From: Rosa chinensis
Taxonomy: Eukaryota; Streptophyta; Magnoliopsida; Rosales; Rosaceae
Assembly (NCBI RefSeq): GCF_002994745.2
Contig: NC_037092.1
Coordinates: forward strand, 73,814,324 to 73,878,323
DNA: 64,000 bases
Direction: 5' to 3'
The stretch's first letter is position 1. Every line of letters begins with the position of its first letter. The notes beneath the pieces were generated by a model. That model worked only from the letters and a program-made list of their open reading frames with translations. It was not told the origin of the DNA and made no database searches. Shown here piece by piece: positions 1 through 11,312 of this stretch. The position numbers were made by a program, and so were the translations under genes.

Positions 1-2035
1 GGGTCCAGGTAGACATCAAAGTCCCGGATGGACTAGCTGCCCCGGGAGTGGTACCTTGGTGGACTTGCGGCACCTCGGTGGTTTGTGGTATGTTGCATGG
101 CAATGAGATGGATGCATGGACGAGTAATGGTTACTGTTGGTGTCGAGGAATGACCGAGCGGGTATCATAGATTCATGAGCAAGGGCACCCCATTGCCTGG
201 TTACATGTATGAGTGAGACCCGGAAGCTGCTCAGATACCCGGAAGCTCATGTACCCACTGACTCATGTACCCGATGAGGTGAAGGCTACCGGGTTCCGGG
301 TTTTGTCACCGAGACGTGATGAAGAGATTACAGGTGAGGTCACTAAGATGAGCTTCTGGGGAGCAAAGTTGCTGCTGGGGGAGCTGTCGGTGAAGATGAT
401 CTGGGATGGGAAAGGATCTGGGTGATTGAGCATGACCCTGGTGAGGCCCCGGGATGGGAACTGCCGTATTGACCATCGAGAAGTAAGAAAAGCAGCGGAG
501 CCCGGAAAGTCTTCCGGATGCACGGCACCGAGTAGTTTCTGCATCTTCCGCACTCTTTTTTTTTTTGTAATGATACTTGGCTGAATTGAATATTGGCTTT
601 GACCTGGGAAGGCCCAGAGGGTACCGGAGACTTCACAATTGTCACCGAGATCATCCCTTTTTTTTTTTTTGAAAGACTCGGGAGTTCTCTAATCAAACCT
701 GAGGTGGGTGTTCCCGGTGAGAAATCAAGTCAATGCCCGTGGTGGGTGAAGTGTTGGTGGGAGGCACCGAGATGTCGGCCTGAGAAGAGTACCGGTCGGA
801 ATGAGCCTCCACTGATTCGAAGCCGGAATTGCACTTTAAAGTGGTAGACCGAGGTCAGCGGTACCAAGCGGGTGTCCAAAGCAAATTTCCGTGTGCCGGT
901 ACCTATCTCTGGGTTGGGTAGCTGTACCAATGATAGTTGACACTGCTGGTATCGGAGAGGGCAGGGGGTACCCGAGAGTGCAGGGGTACCGGTAAGGGCT
1001 GCTGGTACCAATGATTCTTTGATTGGTAGTGGAGTGTTGCATGGCTCAAAATGGAAAATCAAGCTTCAAAATGGAAAATCAAGCTTCTAACCAACATGGT
1101 TATGACAGTCGATAAGAGTCATGCATACGTGATATATTGCATGAATCATGCCTTGATGTTTGAACTTGATATAATAATATCATGCTTTGATATGAACTCA
1201 TTCCCAGTGAAAAGAATCACATGCATACTCGTACAAACATAATTTGGACGTGGCATCCATGTTGTAGGGGCTACGGGTATGTGCACCACGTGGTGGTTTA
1301 TTCACATGCAGTGTGGCATCCATGTTATAGCCTTTTAAGTTTAAGATAAGCACTTGAACACAGATATATGTTTATTGAAAACAGATTGATGCGTACAGTA
1401 GTACAGAGTAGGCAATAATTGCAGAGAGATATGATTGCAGGTAAATTTGAGAAATGGTAAGAGTGAGAAGACTTAGTTTCGCTTGTTCGTAGACGTGTAC
1501 TGTCGGGAACAATGCACAGGGGTAAGAGTGAGGTTGCGCCATAGTACCCGGATGGTTCCTTAGGTTATCGGTAAGAGGGGTTTAGGGTACAAGGATGTGC
1601 ACGTACCCGCTGGCTTATGTACCTGATGGCTCCTCGGAGGCTTGGGTGAGGTTGAGGGTGAGGAGGGTCATGCGTGTACCCGCTGACTCATGGTACCGGC
1701 TGGCTTATGTACCCGATGGCTCATGTACCCGGAAGCCTCTCAGATACTAGGAAGCTCATGTACCCACTGACTCATGTATCTGAAACCCTATCAGAGACCC
1801 GGAAGCTCATGTACCCACTGACTCATGTACCCGGAAGCTCATGTACCCGAAAGCCTATCAGATACCCGGAAGCCTATAGTACTCGTTGGCTTGAAGGCTT
1901 GGGTGAGGTTGAGGGTGGGGTGTCCTGCATGTACTCATGTACCCGGAAGCTCATGGTACCTGTACATGACCCTTGCTCAAGGTCGGAGGTTCATACCCTA
2001 ACTCCTAGGGACCCTCCTTCTAGCGCCAATGTTTC
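1..2035 (-). mobile_element. internal region of an LTR retroelement, truncated by the window edge
   Basis: No convincing protein can be read in this stretch. It ends against a probable LTR (2036-2506), and the junction carries a primer-binding-like segment on the minus strand (about 2012-2031, reading ATTGGCGCTAGAAGGAGGG), which resembles primer sites of plant Ty3/gypsy-type elements. The stretch is therefore read as the 5' untranslated/internal part of a minus-strand element whose remainder lies left of the window. It includes a perfect 20-bp tandem duplication at 1047-1086 and a degenerate short-repeat array at 1668-1965. Poly(T) runs occur near 558 and 657. The family assignment is an inference. 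Confidence 0.35.
1668..1965. repeat. degenerate ~22-bp tandem repeat
   Basis: About a dozen imperfect copies of a unit built on CTCATGTACCC plus either CACTGA or GGAAG follow one another, with scattered copies also at 230-275 and 1590-1630. The array lies in the non-coding part of the LTR element. The open frame running through it is a by-product of the repeat, not a gene. Confidence 0.6.
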
Positions 2036-2506
2036 TGTTGAAGAATACGGAACGGGAACTAAGTGTGGATCGATCATGATGGGGAGAGAGAGAGAGAGAG
2101 AAAGGGAGAGACACAAGAAGTATAGTGGTTCACCTTGCCCTTGAGGTAAGGCTACGTCCACTTAGAGATTCCACTAGTAGTGAGGCCAAGTAGCCTTTAT
2201 AGTGATACAAGTATATGGATCCCCCTCTCTAAGAAGGGGAGGACTTCCCTTTATAGCTAAAGGAAGCCCCACTCTATTCTATATTTCCAATGTGGGATAC
2301 AACATACATATTGCTTCTCTTGAAGCCTCTTGGAGAGCATGGGAGGGTGGCCTCCCTACGAGGTATCGGCCGACCTCCACCATAGCGAGGTAGCTCGGGT
2401 GTCGGACTACCGGATTCATGTCGTAAGCGGGACTAGCCATGTCGCGGGGCCCACCTAAGAGGTCGTTGCCTATGTTTGGCGGTATGTGATATAGGTGGTA
2501 TGTACA
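2036..2506 (-). mobile_element. probable LTR of the left-edge retroelement
   Basis: The segment begins TGTTGAAG and appears to end in GTACA, giving the TGT...ACA ends typical of LTRs. The primer-binding-like sequence abuts its left edge, which places the 5' LTR on the minus strand. It contains a (GA)n microsatellite at about 2084-2102. The right boundary is uncertain because no partner LTR or target duplication is visible in the window. Confidence 0.4.
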
Positions 2507-4440
2507 GTACTTATTGTATCTGCCTTGATGTGGGTTACTTTTATGAAACTACCTCTGAGTGGTTGGTTAAAAAATTGTTACTGATGTTGCTTTTGTTCGT
2601 AATCTCTTCATCTAAAAGTCATATTGAGCCCGTGCTGACTCTATTAACCTACAATATTGTTGTGAGCTTCATCACTTCCAGCATGAAAAATACAAATAAC
2701 AAAAGAAGAAGAGGACAAAAGGCTTGAGCTCGTTATAATTTTTCTTACCTTTGTTTGTACCACAATAGTTAGTGCAGTTGACAAACTGCGTTCTGGAAAT
2801 GTCTTTACTTCATATACTGTATTTTTTTTTTTTCTAACAAAAAGTAGTTCATTGTGTGAAGAATCTGAGCCCAGATTTGGAGTATGGGTTTGATTCTCTA
2901 AAAGTGATTGAAGGAAATAGAGATCCGAAAATATCATCAGGTATATATTAGATTTGCATTTTTAGTAATCAAATTTTAATTGGTAGCTATGTTGTTTGTG
3001 TGTTTGATATTCTGGGATTAAACTTGCTGGCCTCTATGTGGAACCGTGAATTTTCAATTGCCTTGCTTTTTTAAAGCAGGACTTGATGAATGTGTAACTA
3101 TTTGGGGAGAAAAGTTCAAAGCTTTCTGTTTTGTTAGCTAAGAAATTGAGAGATAGTTTGAGGTTGAATGTTGAGCTTTTGAATTGGCAACAGAACTTTG
3201 TATGTATAGGTAGTAAGAAGGTGGCTAATGAGTATAAAAAGTGATATTCGAATGAGTATAGATAATGAGGTGAAATGTTAAGACTTTGAATTGATAGTAG
3301 GACTCGATGAATGTGTAGTGCAGCAGGTATGTATATATTTGCAGCAAATAGTTTTATGCTTTCTGTGCATTCAATGACAAATTGGTTTACTTTGCTATGG
3401 TTCTGTGCATTCATTTTGCTATGATTAGTGATTACAGGATTGCTTATATATAAGCCTTATGGCATATTGATTGGATAATAAAGATTTGAGCTTATCTTAT
3501 AGTTCCTACTTTACTATTATTTCTGTCCTCTGTCTCTATTATCCTTCTTTCCTTTTTTAAGCCTCTACTCTTATCTTCTTCTCTCTTTTCCATACCTTTT
3601 GCTCTCTCTCAGTTTCTCTCTATATCCTTAAAATTTGTTCTGGGAGCTATCTTGTCCTTACTTGGTTTCCAAATGGGAATAGACAAAAGATTGTTGAGGT
3701 GTCTGATGTTGTAGCTTTACAATAGGTAAGGTTTAAGGTTAATTCAAACCGCTGATTGATTACATCGTCCTCAATTATAGGTCCCTAAATTATTACTTAT
3801 ATATTGGATGCTATTTTATTTCAGGTTCATGGGCAGATTACAGATCTTTATGACTTTTAATCCAAAAGCTTTCACAGCTGATCAGTAGACTTGCTATTGC
3901 ACTGCATGAGAGTTTGAAGCCAATACATGGCAAGTGGGAACTGAAGTATTGCGGAGATCATCTTTTCTTCATCTGTTTTGGTATCTTAGTATGTTTTTGG
4001 CCTTCTAGGTATGTATAGGGATGGCTAATGTGCATTGGACACATTCATGGGCAAGTTTATGTTTTCGGCCTTTAGATATATGAGCAAGGTTAGTATGTGT
4101 TAATGTTGGAATTAACATACTACTGATGGAATGAATTTATTTTGGAATAAATGGATGTGTTTCTAGATGTGTTATGATTCTCTCTCAGACAATTCAATTC
4201 CAACTAAAAATATCGTCTTACAATTGAACATAAAAAAAATGGATGCAAAAACTGTTGTATGAACCACCTAACTAGAATACTTTTCAAAAATATTCAATTG
4301 CCCAATTAGAAAACACATAACAACAAAATAGCACATTCTGTTGTATGAAATATAAACAGACAATGATTTTCTTAATTTTCTGTTGTCTTGCTTAAATAAA
4401 CTCAACATAATTAAGTTAAATTCTGACGTATGAGATTGAT
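2507..4440. other. about 1.9 kb without recognisable gene
   Basis: AT-rich sequence with a pyrimidine-rich stretch at 3490-3640. I see no DUF674, LHCB or transposase similarity and no long reading frame. The short open frames look random. It could be old intergenic DNA or the inside of the DNA transposon whose end lies at 4738. Confidence 0.5.
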
Positions 4441-4738
4441 AGAGACAACAGTTTCTGCAGAAGGCTTGTTGTTTGACTTCTCTTTACAAGTTGCTTTTCT
4501 TTAGGCTGTTGTTGACATACTTTGCTTTGGACAACAGATTTGGCATCTCCTTATGTTGTTCTTTCTGATGTTCAGACAATATACTAATACATGTATGCTC
4601 TCGTACAAAAGCAAATCAGACGACAGTTTCGCAATGTCGTCTGATACCTGCATCAGATGGCAGGAGTATTAACAACAGCAATTTTCACTATCAGATGACA
4701 GTGAAAAACTGTCGTTTGATTCATTTTTTGCCATAGTG
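4440..4738. mobile_element. CACTA-like transposon end (partial)
   Basis: Read on the minus strand, the segment starts at 4738 with CACTATGGCAAAAAATGAAT, matching the CACTA terminal signature. It is followed by subterminal repeats of the type CAGATGACAG, CAGACGACAG and AACAACAG in both orientations (about 4448-4710), as expected for CACTA subterminal regions. No matching left end was found upstream, so the element is truncated or its other end has diverged. It lies directly against copia leader sequence beginning at 4739. Confidence 0.4.
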
Positions 4739-5531
4739 ACTTTTAGTCCGAGTATTATGAACACGTACTCTTAGTTCGTTAAGCGTGAATCCCCACAATT
4801 TTGCTTTATTAAATAATCGAACCCATGTGCGTATATTGAAAATCCTGCAGAAAATAAAGGAATTTAAAAGACAAGAAAGCAGGAACTTTAATCTTTAAAA
4901 CTTACTTGTTGAAATTCGGAGTAGATTTGCTTCTGAACAGCTCCCACTTCGAATGGTGTACAGATCTCAAAACGATTCCAATAGGGCTGAAATTTGGAGA
5001 TCAGATAGAAGAGGCAGAGACGAACAACTTTGATGAAGGAAGGATTTTGATCTGAAGTTCTGATCAAGATGTTTCGGGGCATGTAAACAGGCTGATCTGC
5101 ACAGAAAGGGGCGTGCTGCTGTGCTGCAGGGGCAGCAGGCGTGTGATGATGTTGCAGGGGCAATAGGAGGCACACGGGTGCTCAAAGGCTGCAGGAGCAG
5201 CGCACCATATGGATAGCAAGGGCTAGGAGCTTGCGGCAGTTTTTGGTGAAAGAAATTTCGGGTGTTACGGTTTTAGGGTTTTTTTTCCTGGCTAGGGCTT
5301 GGGTTAGAGTATCGTGCTGATAAAGTGTTGTAGAGAATTGGAAAAATGTATTGTATTCATCTCACCATGAGGTTTATATAGGGTTACATCATGTATACAA
5401 AAGACAATACATAATAGCTATACTAATCAATCGCACATTACAAATATATATGTCAATCGCATACATTACGAGTCTGTCAATCGCATACATTAAGCAATAC
5501 CTATTGCATGAATAGTCATTATATTCACAAC
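4739..5531 (-). mobile_element. copia 5' end remnant (LTR, primer site, leader)
   Basis: This is the 5' end of a minus-strand Ty1/copia element related to the two larger ones in the window. The LTR is about 5326-5531 (TGTTGTAGAG...). On its left lies a primer-binding segment (about 5309-5325, minus strand TTTATCAGCACGATACTC), the same TATCAGCACGA site used by the other two elements. The leader at about 4860-5200 closely matches leader sequences at 15660-15960 and 25330-25490. Body and 3' LTR are missing. It sits immediately left of an LHCB scrap and the B1 DUF674 fragment, so it may mark the breakpoint. Confidence 0.6.
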
Positions 5532-5532
5532 T

Positions 5533-5560
5533 AAACATAGAAAAAATGGCCCATTCTTTA
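5533..5560 (-). pseudogene. tiny LHCB scrap fused to DUF674
   Basis: About 28 bases match, with one difference, the antisense LHCB C-terminal remnant at 29258-29285, including the same short deletion seen there relative to the LHCB pseudogene at 38042. The DUF674 B1 fragment begins right after it. In the better preserved unit LHCB lies upstream of B, so a deletion from LHCB into exon 2 of B1 explains the junction. The match is short and the inference depends on it. Confidence 0.45.
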
Positions 5561-5561
5561 T

Positions 5562-5896
5562 CCTGGTTTTTGCTGAGAACCTTCCTTTAGGAATTGAGTA
5601 TGGCCTGGAGACCTCGAATTATTATGCACGCTACTGGACAGGGTGATTTCTTTAGTAAAGTGGTGACTACTGATAAAGCCTTTGTTCCTTCTTGTTCTTC
5701 TTCTATGCCATCAGTGACTACTGTCCCACTTAAACTCAAGTATTGCGAGACTCAATATGACGATGTATGTGATCAAGGATTTTTGAATGGACCAACAATG
5801 TTTACAATTACTGACAATCCGATCATGAGGCCCATATCTCCTCTATTTGGCCTTTCTGTTTTAAAGAAAATGAAGGTACCATTCACGGATATTGAG
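5562..5896 (+). pseudogene. DUF674 type B1, exon 2 fragment (5' truncated)
   Basis: The reading frame corresponds to the second half of B2 exon 2 (about 42760-43070), including the GIEYGLETSNYYA stretch, the VTTDKAFVPS stretch, and GFLNGPTMFTITDN followed by RPISPLFGLSVL. Exon 1 and the first half of exon 2 are absent; the left edge joins an LHCB scrap. The frame is open up to the copia insertion at 5897, and the gene resumes at 16318 beyond that element. DUF674 has no established biochemical role. This copy cannot make a full protein. Confidence 0.85.
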
Positions 5897-6117
5897 TGTA
5901 TTTAAGAATGAGAGAAATTGAGAGAGATTGATAAGAGAATTGTGTGTTTCATTATTGAGAATATGAGCCCTATATATAGGGATTACAAAGTACATGTTCT
6001 AATGATACAAGGAAAACTAATCCGAGTATGACTAGGAATTCTAGAACTTTCTCTCCTATTACAATCATGGAACTACTCCTAGTTTGATTAGACACACAAA
6101 GCTGATTTCCTTCAACA
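5897..6117 (-). repeat. 3' LTR of copia element 1
   Basis: A 221-bp long terminal repeat matching 16100-16317 apart from about ten substitutions and small indels (roughly 95% identity by eye). It contains the TATATATA box. On the minus strand it is the 3' LTR, preceded by the purine tract at 6118-6126. Confidence 0.85.
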
Positions 6118-6864
6118 CTCCCCCTTGTGCCGCTCAAACTTGGTGGTGACGCTTCATCTGTTGCCTCATTAAAAACCTTGCTTGAGTGAAAAACCTTGTG
6201 GGACAAAAACAATCTCGAGGTGGACAAAACGTCATTCACTCTTCAAGATCGAACATGTAGACATCATAATTCCCCCTGATGTCGATATCTCCCTCTGATT
6301 ACTACAATCATAGAAGTTCGGATAACTTTCTCAATCTGAGGCTCTTCACATGTTTCTCGAAGGTGGATTTAGGTAACGACTTAGTGAATAAGTCCGCTAT
6401 ATTATCCTCTTATCGGATTTGATTTACTTCAATCTTTAGAAGTAATTATTGTTGCTGATTATAAAAGAATTTAGGCGATATATGCTTGGTGTTGTAGACT
6501 GCCCTTGATGAAACCTAACTTCATTTGCTCAATACAAGCTGCATTATCCTCATAAGTGCATGTAGGTTCATCCGTGGTAGACTTCAAACCACAACTTCCT
6601 CGAATATGTCTAATTATAGACCTTAGCCATATACATTCGCGCACAGCTTCAGGTAGAGCAATAATCTCTGCATGATTTCAGGAAGTAGTAACAAGAGTCT
6701 ATTTTGTAGACCTTCAAGATATCGCAGTGCTTCTCATGGTAAAGACATAACCCGTATGGGAGCGACCTTTGTGAGGGTCAGAGAGGTACCCTGCATCAGC
6801 AAAACCCATCAAAACATCATTGTTGTTTTGATGGAGGGAAGGAGGAGGATGGCACTGGCCACCA
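6118..6864 (-). pseudogene. copia RNase H remnant
   Basis: On the minus strand, stretches such as GFADAGYLSDPHKGRS and TGYVFTM (about 6735-6830) match the start of the copia RNase H domain, and the Y/ED-type region with HAEIIALHEA-like sequence lies at about 6600-6690. Multiple frameshifts and stops break the domain. The RT-RNase H junction is separated by the solo LTR at 6865-9506. Confidence 0.7.
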
Positions 6865-9182
6865 TGGACTTGATACACATTTACGCAAGCATACTTATCG
6901 TTGTCAAGATAGGGAAGTATTAAGCCCAAAATTATCGTACCACGGGGATTAGTGGCTAACCCACAATCCTTGGGTGGTCGGAACTAAAGTCACTAAGCAA
7001 ACAAAAGCAAAAGAAAATAAAGAAAATAAATAAAAATGTTATTCTAAGGCACCAACCCTTAGCAATGTTTGGCTTTGGTAACCAAAGCCTAATCAAAACT
7101 AAGAGCCTAGTGATGACTATTTACAATGAGGTAGAAATTGTCATTAAACATTGTGATTGTAATTTTCTAAAAAGACTAAGTCAAAAACTAAATTAACAAC
7201 AACAATTAAGAACAAAGAAAATAAAATAAAAGAGAGATAGGTTTGGGTACTAGGGATCACTCTTTAGCAATTTCAATGCAACGAACACATTTCAAGCAAA
7301 CAAACATATCTTCATGAGAACCAAATCCCGTAATTAATGCCGGTCAAGGCCACTAAGCCGAATTTCCTTAATGGTATTCACATTTTCGGTTAGGATAAAT
7401 ATGAACTCTCTAACTCATGAATTAGTACCTTATTAGGGCTACCAAAACATGAACTAAAGGCGTAGAGCTCTAGAAATTAGGGATTTAAGCATGCAATAGT
7501 TACAACCTAAAATGTAACGATTACTTAGTTCTCTACCTAATGCCGGTTAAGGCCACTAAGTCAATTTCTCTCATTTGGTATCCATTCTTCCGACTAAGGC
7601 AAGAATGAACTCTCTAACCCTAATCATTCATTCTCGATTAAGCAACTACTTGACACACCACACTAACTACATGAAGGCAAAGGGCACAAGAAAATAGAAA
7701 TTTAGGCAATCATTCATTCTCGATTAAGCAACTACTTGACACACCACACTAACTACATGAAGCTAGTGAACAAAAGAACCACCAATTGTATCACACATCA
7801 CAAATATCAACACATAACAAAGAGAGTGGTTAATTCCCTAAATTCATGCATCAAGAACCAATTAGCATAGTAATTAGAGTGCACCCATATGAAAATACAT
7901 TATTTATCACTTGAAAAATATGTCAATTACATCAAAATTGAGCTAGAGTTAGAAACCCTTGCCCCAAAAGTAACTACTCACAACCCATATTCATGAACAT
8001 CAAAATTACAAAATTCAAATAGCAAAGAGCAGAGAAGTGTAGGAGAAAACAAGGATAGTCACAAATAGCTATGAAGCTAGCATGACTAGCCTTGAATTAC
8101 AACTCCCACAAAATACCCAAATCTTGAATCTTGTAGAAATTGAGTCCCTTTAAGGATCCTTGAAGCTTTGTGTGAGCAGTCCTTCAAATCTCAAAATAAA
8201 ATAGAAAGAAAAGAGGGAAAATGGAGGAAATGAGCGGTGAGTGAGAGCAGCCCATGGGCTGCCCTCTGTTTTGGTATGTGTGGCTATTGTTCTGGAGTGA
8301 GTGTCTGCGGTCGAAGAGTGAAGGGATATATATATATATAGTGGTGCAGCTGTGTTGTTGGTCTTTGAAGGGAGAGAGAGGATAAAGCTGCATGTGGCCA
8401 GTGCATGAGTTAGTTTTGGATAAGGAAGAAAAAAAAAGAAAATGGTTTGGTGCTTGATGACGTTCTAGCTGTTAAACAGCGACAAGCGTGGCCTGTGGCC
8501 CACCATTGTACCGATATTGTCCCAACTTAACCATCCGATAGGTGTTTGTTTTTAATCACAAAAGGCCTCAGTTCAATTAGGTGAGATCCACCTACTTATA
8601 AGTTATATTTTATTTGTCACTTTTCCAATGTGAGATCTTTCCTCTCCAACACGCCCCCTCACGTGCAACCTAACTCTAGGTCTGCACGTGAAATTAATTA
8701 ACAATCCAATTCCCACATTAGAAATTGGGACACAAGTCTCATATTGGAGACTTAGCCAATATAACAATCCAAGGCCCACATCGGACACTTGGTAACAATC
8801 CAATCGGAATTTTCCGATGGCAATATAAGGAACCCAAATTCGGGCCCATGACAATTGGAGACGCAATTGGAGAGAGACCCGCTTTGATACCATGTTAAAC
8901 AGCGACAAGCGTGGCCTGTGGCCCACCATTGTACCGATATTATCCCAACTTAACCACCTGATAGGTGTTGGGTTTTAATCACAAAAGGCCTCGATTCAAT
9001 TAGGTGAGATCCACCCACTTATAAGTTATATTTTATTTGTCACTTTTCCAATGTGGGATCTTTCCTCTCCAACACTAGCTGCTACATATATAATTAAACC
9101 GAAGCTTAATTATGAAAGCATGCTAACATGCAACGTAGCATGATTAATTAATAAAAAAATTGTTTGTTTATTATTATTATTC

Positions 9183-9217
<35 letters not shown>

Positions 9218-9506
9218 TTCTCTTCTAGCTTCCTCGAAATTAAAATACTTCCGCACACAACATCATGATTAATGGAGTTTCGCTCTCTCGTAGGTGTTGA
9301 CCATGATTGACCCGCATTGACAATTTCATCATTTTCTTAGAAACTCCATTTCGCCCAATTTCGCACCAATTTCTCTCGGTTTCCGCAATTCCGCTTATTT
9401 CCTACACAATAAATAAAATTAGATTAATTACGTTATAATTGGCTCAAGGATTAGCTTATTTATAGTGTTTTAGATACAATTACATGCATAAAAATGCGTG
9501 TAATCA
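6865..9506 (+). mobile_element. solo LTR, copy 1, with nested TRIM
   Basis: This segment interrupts copia pol. It begins TGGACTTGATACAC and ends GCGTGTAATCA, the mirror image of the ends of the related element at 11313-13141, which it resembles over its length in reverse orientation. Shared landmarks are the TACCACGGGGATTAGTGG block (6940), the GCCGGT(C/T)AAGGCCACTAA motif (7340 and 7540) and a GCTATGAAGCTAGCATGACTAG-like block (about 8070). Without the TRIM at 8470-9074 it is about 2.03 kb. The flanks GCCAC and GCGAC give only an imperfect 5-bp duplication. No coding capacity is seen. It is read as a solo LTR of a large, probably Ty3/gypsy, family. Confidence 0.6.
8470..9074 (-). mobile_element. 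TRIM (terminal-repeat retrotransposon in miniature)
   Basis: Two 182-bp direct repeats (8470-8651 and 8893-9074) flank a 241-bp core with no coding capacity. The element ends TGTTAAAC...TCCAACA and is bounded by a perfect 5-bp target duplication CTAGC (8465-8469 and 9075-9079). On the minus strand the core starts with TGGTATCAAAGCGGG (about 8878-8892), a primer site of the initiator-methionine tRNA type, and ends in a purine tract next to the other repeat (8652-8660). I see no 5S rRNA-like segment, so it is not Cassandra. It is the innermost layer of the nest. Confidence 0.9.
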
Positions 9507-9511
9507 GCGAC

Positions 9512-10900
9512 ATTATGCCTAATGGGGTTCGATCCCATTCTTCCGTCATTCATTTTCTCTTTGTAGGGATAAAACAAGCCCATATATATCGTATCTTTTA
9601 AGTATCGAAATATTGTCTTTACACCAATTCAATGGCAACGCATTGGCACAGTGCTACTTCTAGCCAACAAGTTCATAACAAATGAGGTGTCCGGTCTTGT
9701 ATTGTGTCAAGTACAATAATGTGCCTATTGCACTTAGGTAAGGCACTTCTACCAATTAATACGTCTTCGTCATCATCCTTGGGATGAAACGTATCCCTTT
9801 TAGGGTCAAGACTACGGACGACCATGGGAGTGCATCTTGACTTTATCAAAATGCCAAAGCATTCATTGACACGGTATACAAGTTCTAAATCTAGACAAAA
9901 ACCATGTACTCCCAAGGTCCTTCATCTCAAACTCGAATTTCAGGTGTTCAGCGGTTTCCCTTAACTCTCAAGGGTTCCAATTATGTTTATCAACATAAAC
10001 CGCAACAATTGCAAATCCGGAACTTGTCATGGAAACGCGCGGGCATAGTTCATCATATCCCTTCCCAATCAAGTAGTCACTTTAGTGAGCATTTCAACCT
10101 TATTGCAAACACGCTCCGTGGTCTAGAGCCACTTGATTTCTGTAAATGAAGTCTATAAGAACCTTCATTATATTCTGTATCGATCTAAATCCCTATAAAG
10201 ATACGTAGTGACCACATTCGTAAGCTACATGTTCAGTTAGTTTGAAACTTCCAAACTGACAAGGTAGTGGAGTGCAATGACATCCATTACGAGAGAATAT
10301 GTCTTCTCGTAGTCGATTCCAGGGCGTTTTGTGAGAAGCCTTGCGCCATAAGGCGAGATTACCATCTCTTTTTCTCATCACGCTATCTAACGAAGACCTA
10401 GTAGTGTCAACAGGTTTTATGTTAGGAGGTGTTGGCATATCAGGCCCAAAATCCTTCCTCTTCGTTAGTGAATCCAATTCAACCTGGATTGTATCTTTCC
10501 ATTTAGACCAATCCGCTTTTCGTTGACATTCTTCGACAGAGTGAGGTTCGATATTATCATATTCTATAATTCCTTTTGCAACATGATATGCAAATGCATC
10601 ATCAACAGCAAGAGAATTTCTATCCATCATCTCATGTACACTAGTGTAATTCATGGAGATCTCTCTATTCTCTGGAATTGATTCTGACATTGGAGCGTCC
10701 CCCAATGATGTCTCTTGGATATAACCATAATACGGAATATCCTCATGAGATAGATTTTGAATACCAATGATTAATGGATCAAGTTGTGCCAAACTCGCTC
10801 TCTTCCTAGAGTGAGAATCCATCGAACCTATGGGTCTCCTACGCTCTCTAGCGAAACCCATGGCCTATGACGCCATTATGCCACCTTGTGGCGTCACAAT
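9512..10900 (-). pseudogene. copia reverse transcriptase remnant
   Basis: The minus-strand frame at about 10400-10640 reads AFAYHVAKGIIEYDNIEPHS and then a KADWSKWKDTIQVELDSL stretch, matching the sequence before the copia RT fingers. The frame at about 9690-9900 carries TPMVVRSLDPKRD and PKDDDEDVL, matching the end of copia RT. The middle, including where the catalytic YVDD box should lie, is broken by frameshifts. Orientation and order agree with integrase to the right and RNase H to the left. Confidence 0.75.
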
Positions 10901-11312
10901 ACCATCATCCATGGTGGTGGTGCCGTGCCCATCTCTTCTGGGTGGCGCCATGTCTTCTTGAGGGGACATCTATCCTTACAGGCATGTTTGCAGCAGGTAT
11001 ATGTGATCTTGTCAATTTTAGGAGATCAAGATGAGACATAGTGGGGACAGACCACGACAATTCCTGCCGTTCCTGTTGAACGTTGACGTTCTAATCTCCC
11101 CCTAACGATGGGAAGACTGTCTTATCAAAGTGACAATCCCCAAATCTAGCGGTAAAGGGTTCTACATAGAGGACTTATAGTTGGAGATTTATATCCAATA
11201 CAAATATGCATTCATTGCAATGACCCATTTTGATGAGTTGTGGTGGCGCGATTGGCACATAAACCAGACACTCAAATATGCACAAGTACGAGATATTAGA
11301 CTCGCACCCAGT
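10901..11312 (-). pseudogene. copia integrase C-terminal/linker remnant
   Basis: The sequence parallels 21120-21640 of copia element 2 (shared segments around CTCCCCCTAACG and AAAGTGACAATC), which encodes the integrase-RT linker. It is interrupted on the right by the second solo LTR at 11313. No intact frame remains. Confidence 0.6.

Noticed and set aside
2507..4080. A further DUF674 or LHCB copy left of the CACTA end
   Set aside because: No block of either family could be matched in any frame; only AT-rich spacer is visible.
8470..9074. Cassandra TRIM
   Set aside because: The 182-bp terminal repeats show no 5S rRNA-like sequence, which defines Cassandra.
10193..10861. A free-standing 222-residue gene
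   Set aside because: The sequence is the linker and start of copia RT, continuous in order with other pol pieces on the same strand.
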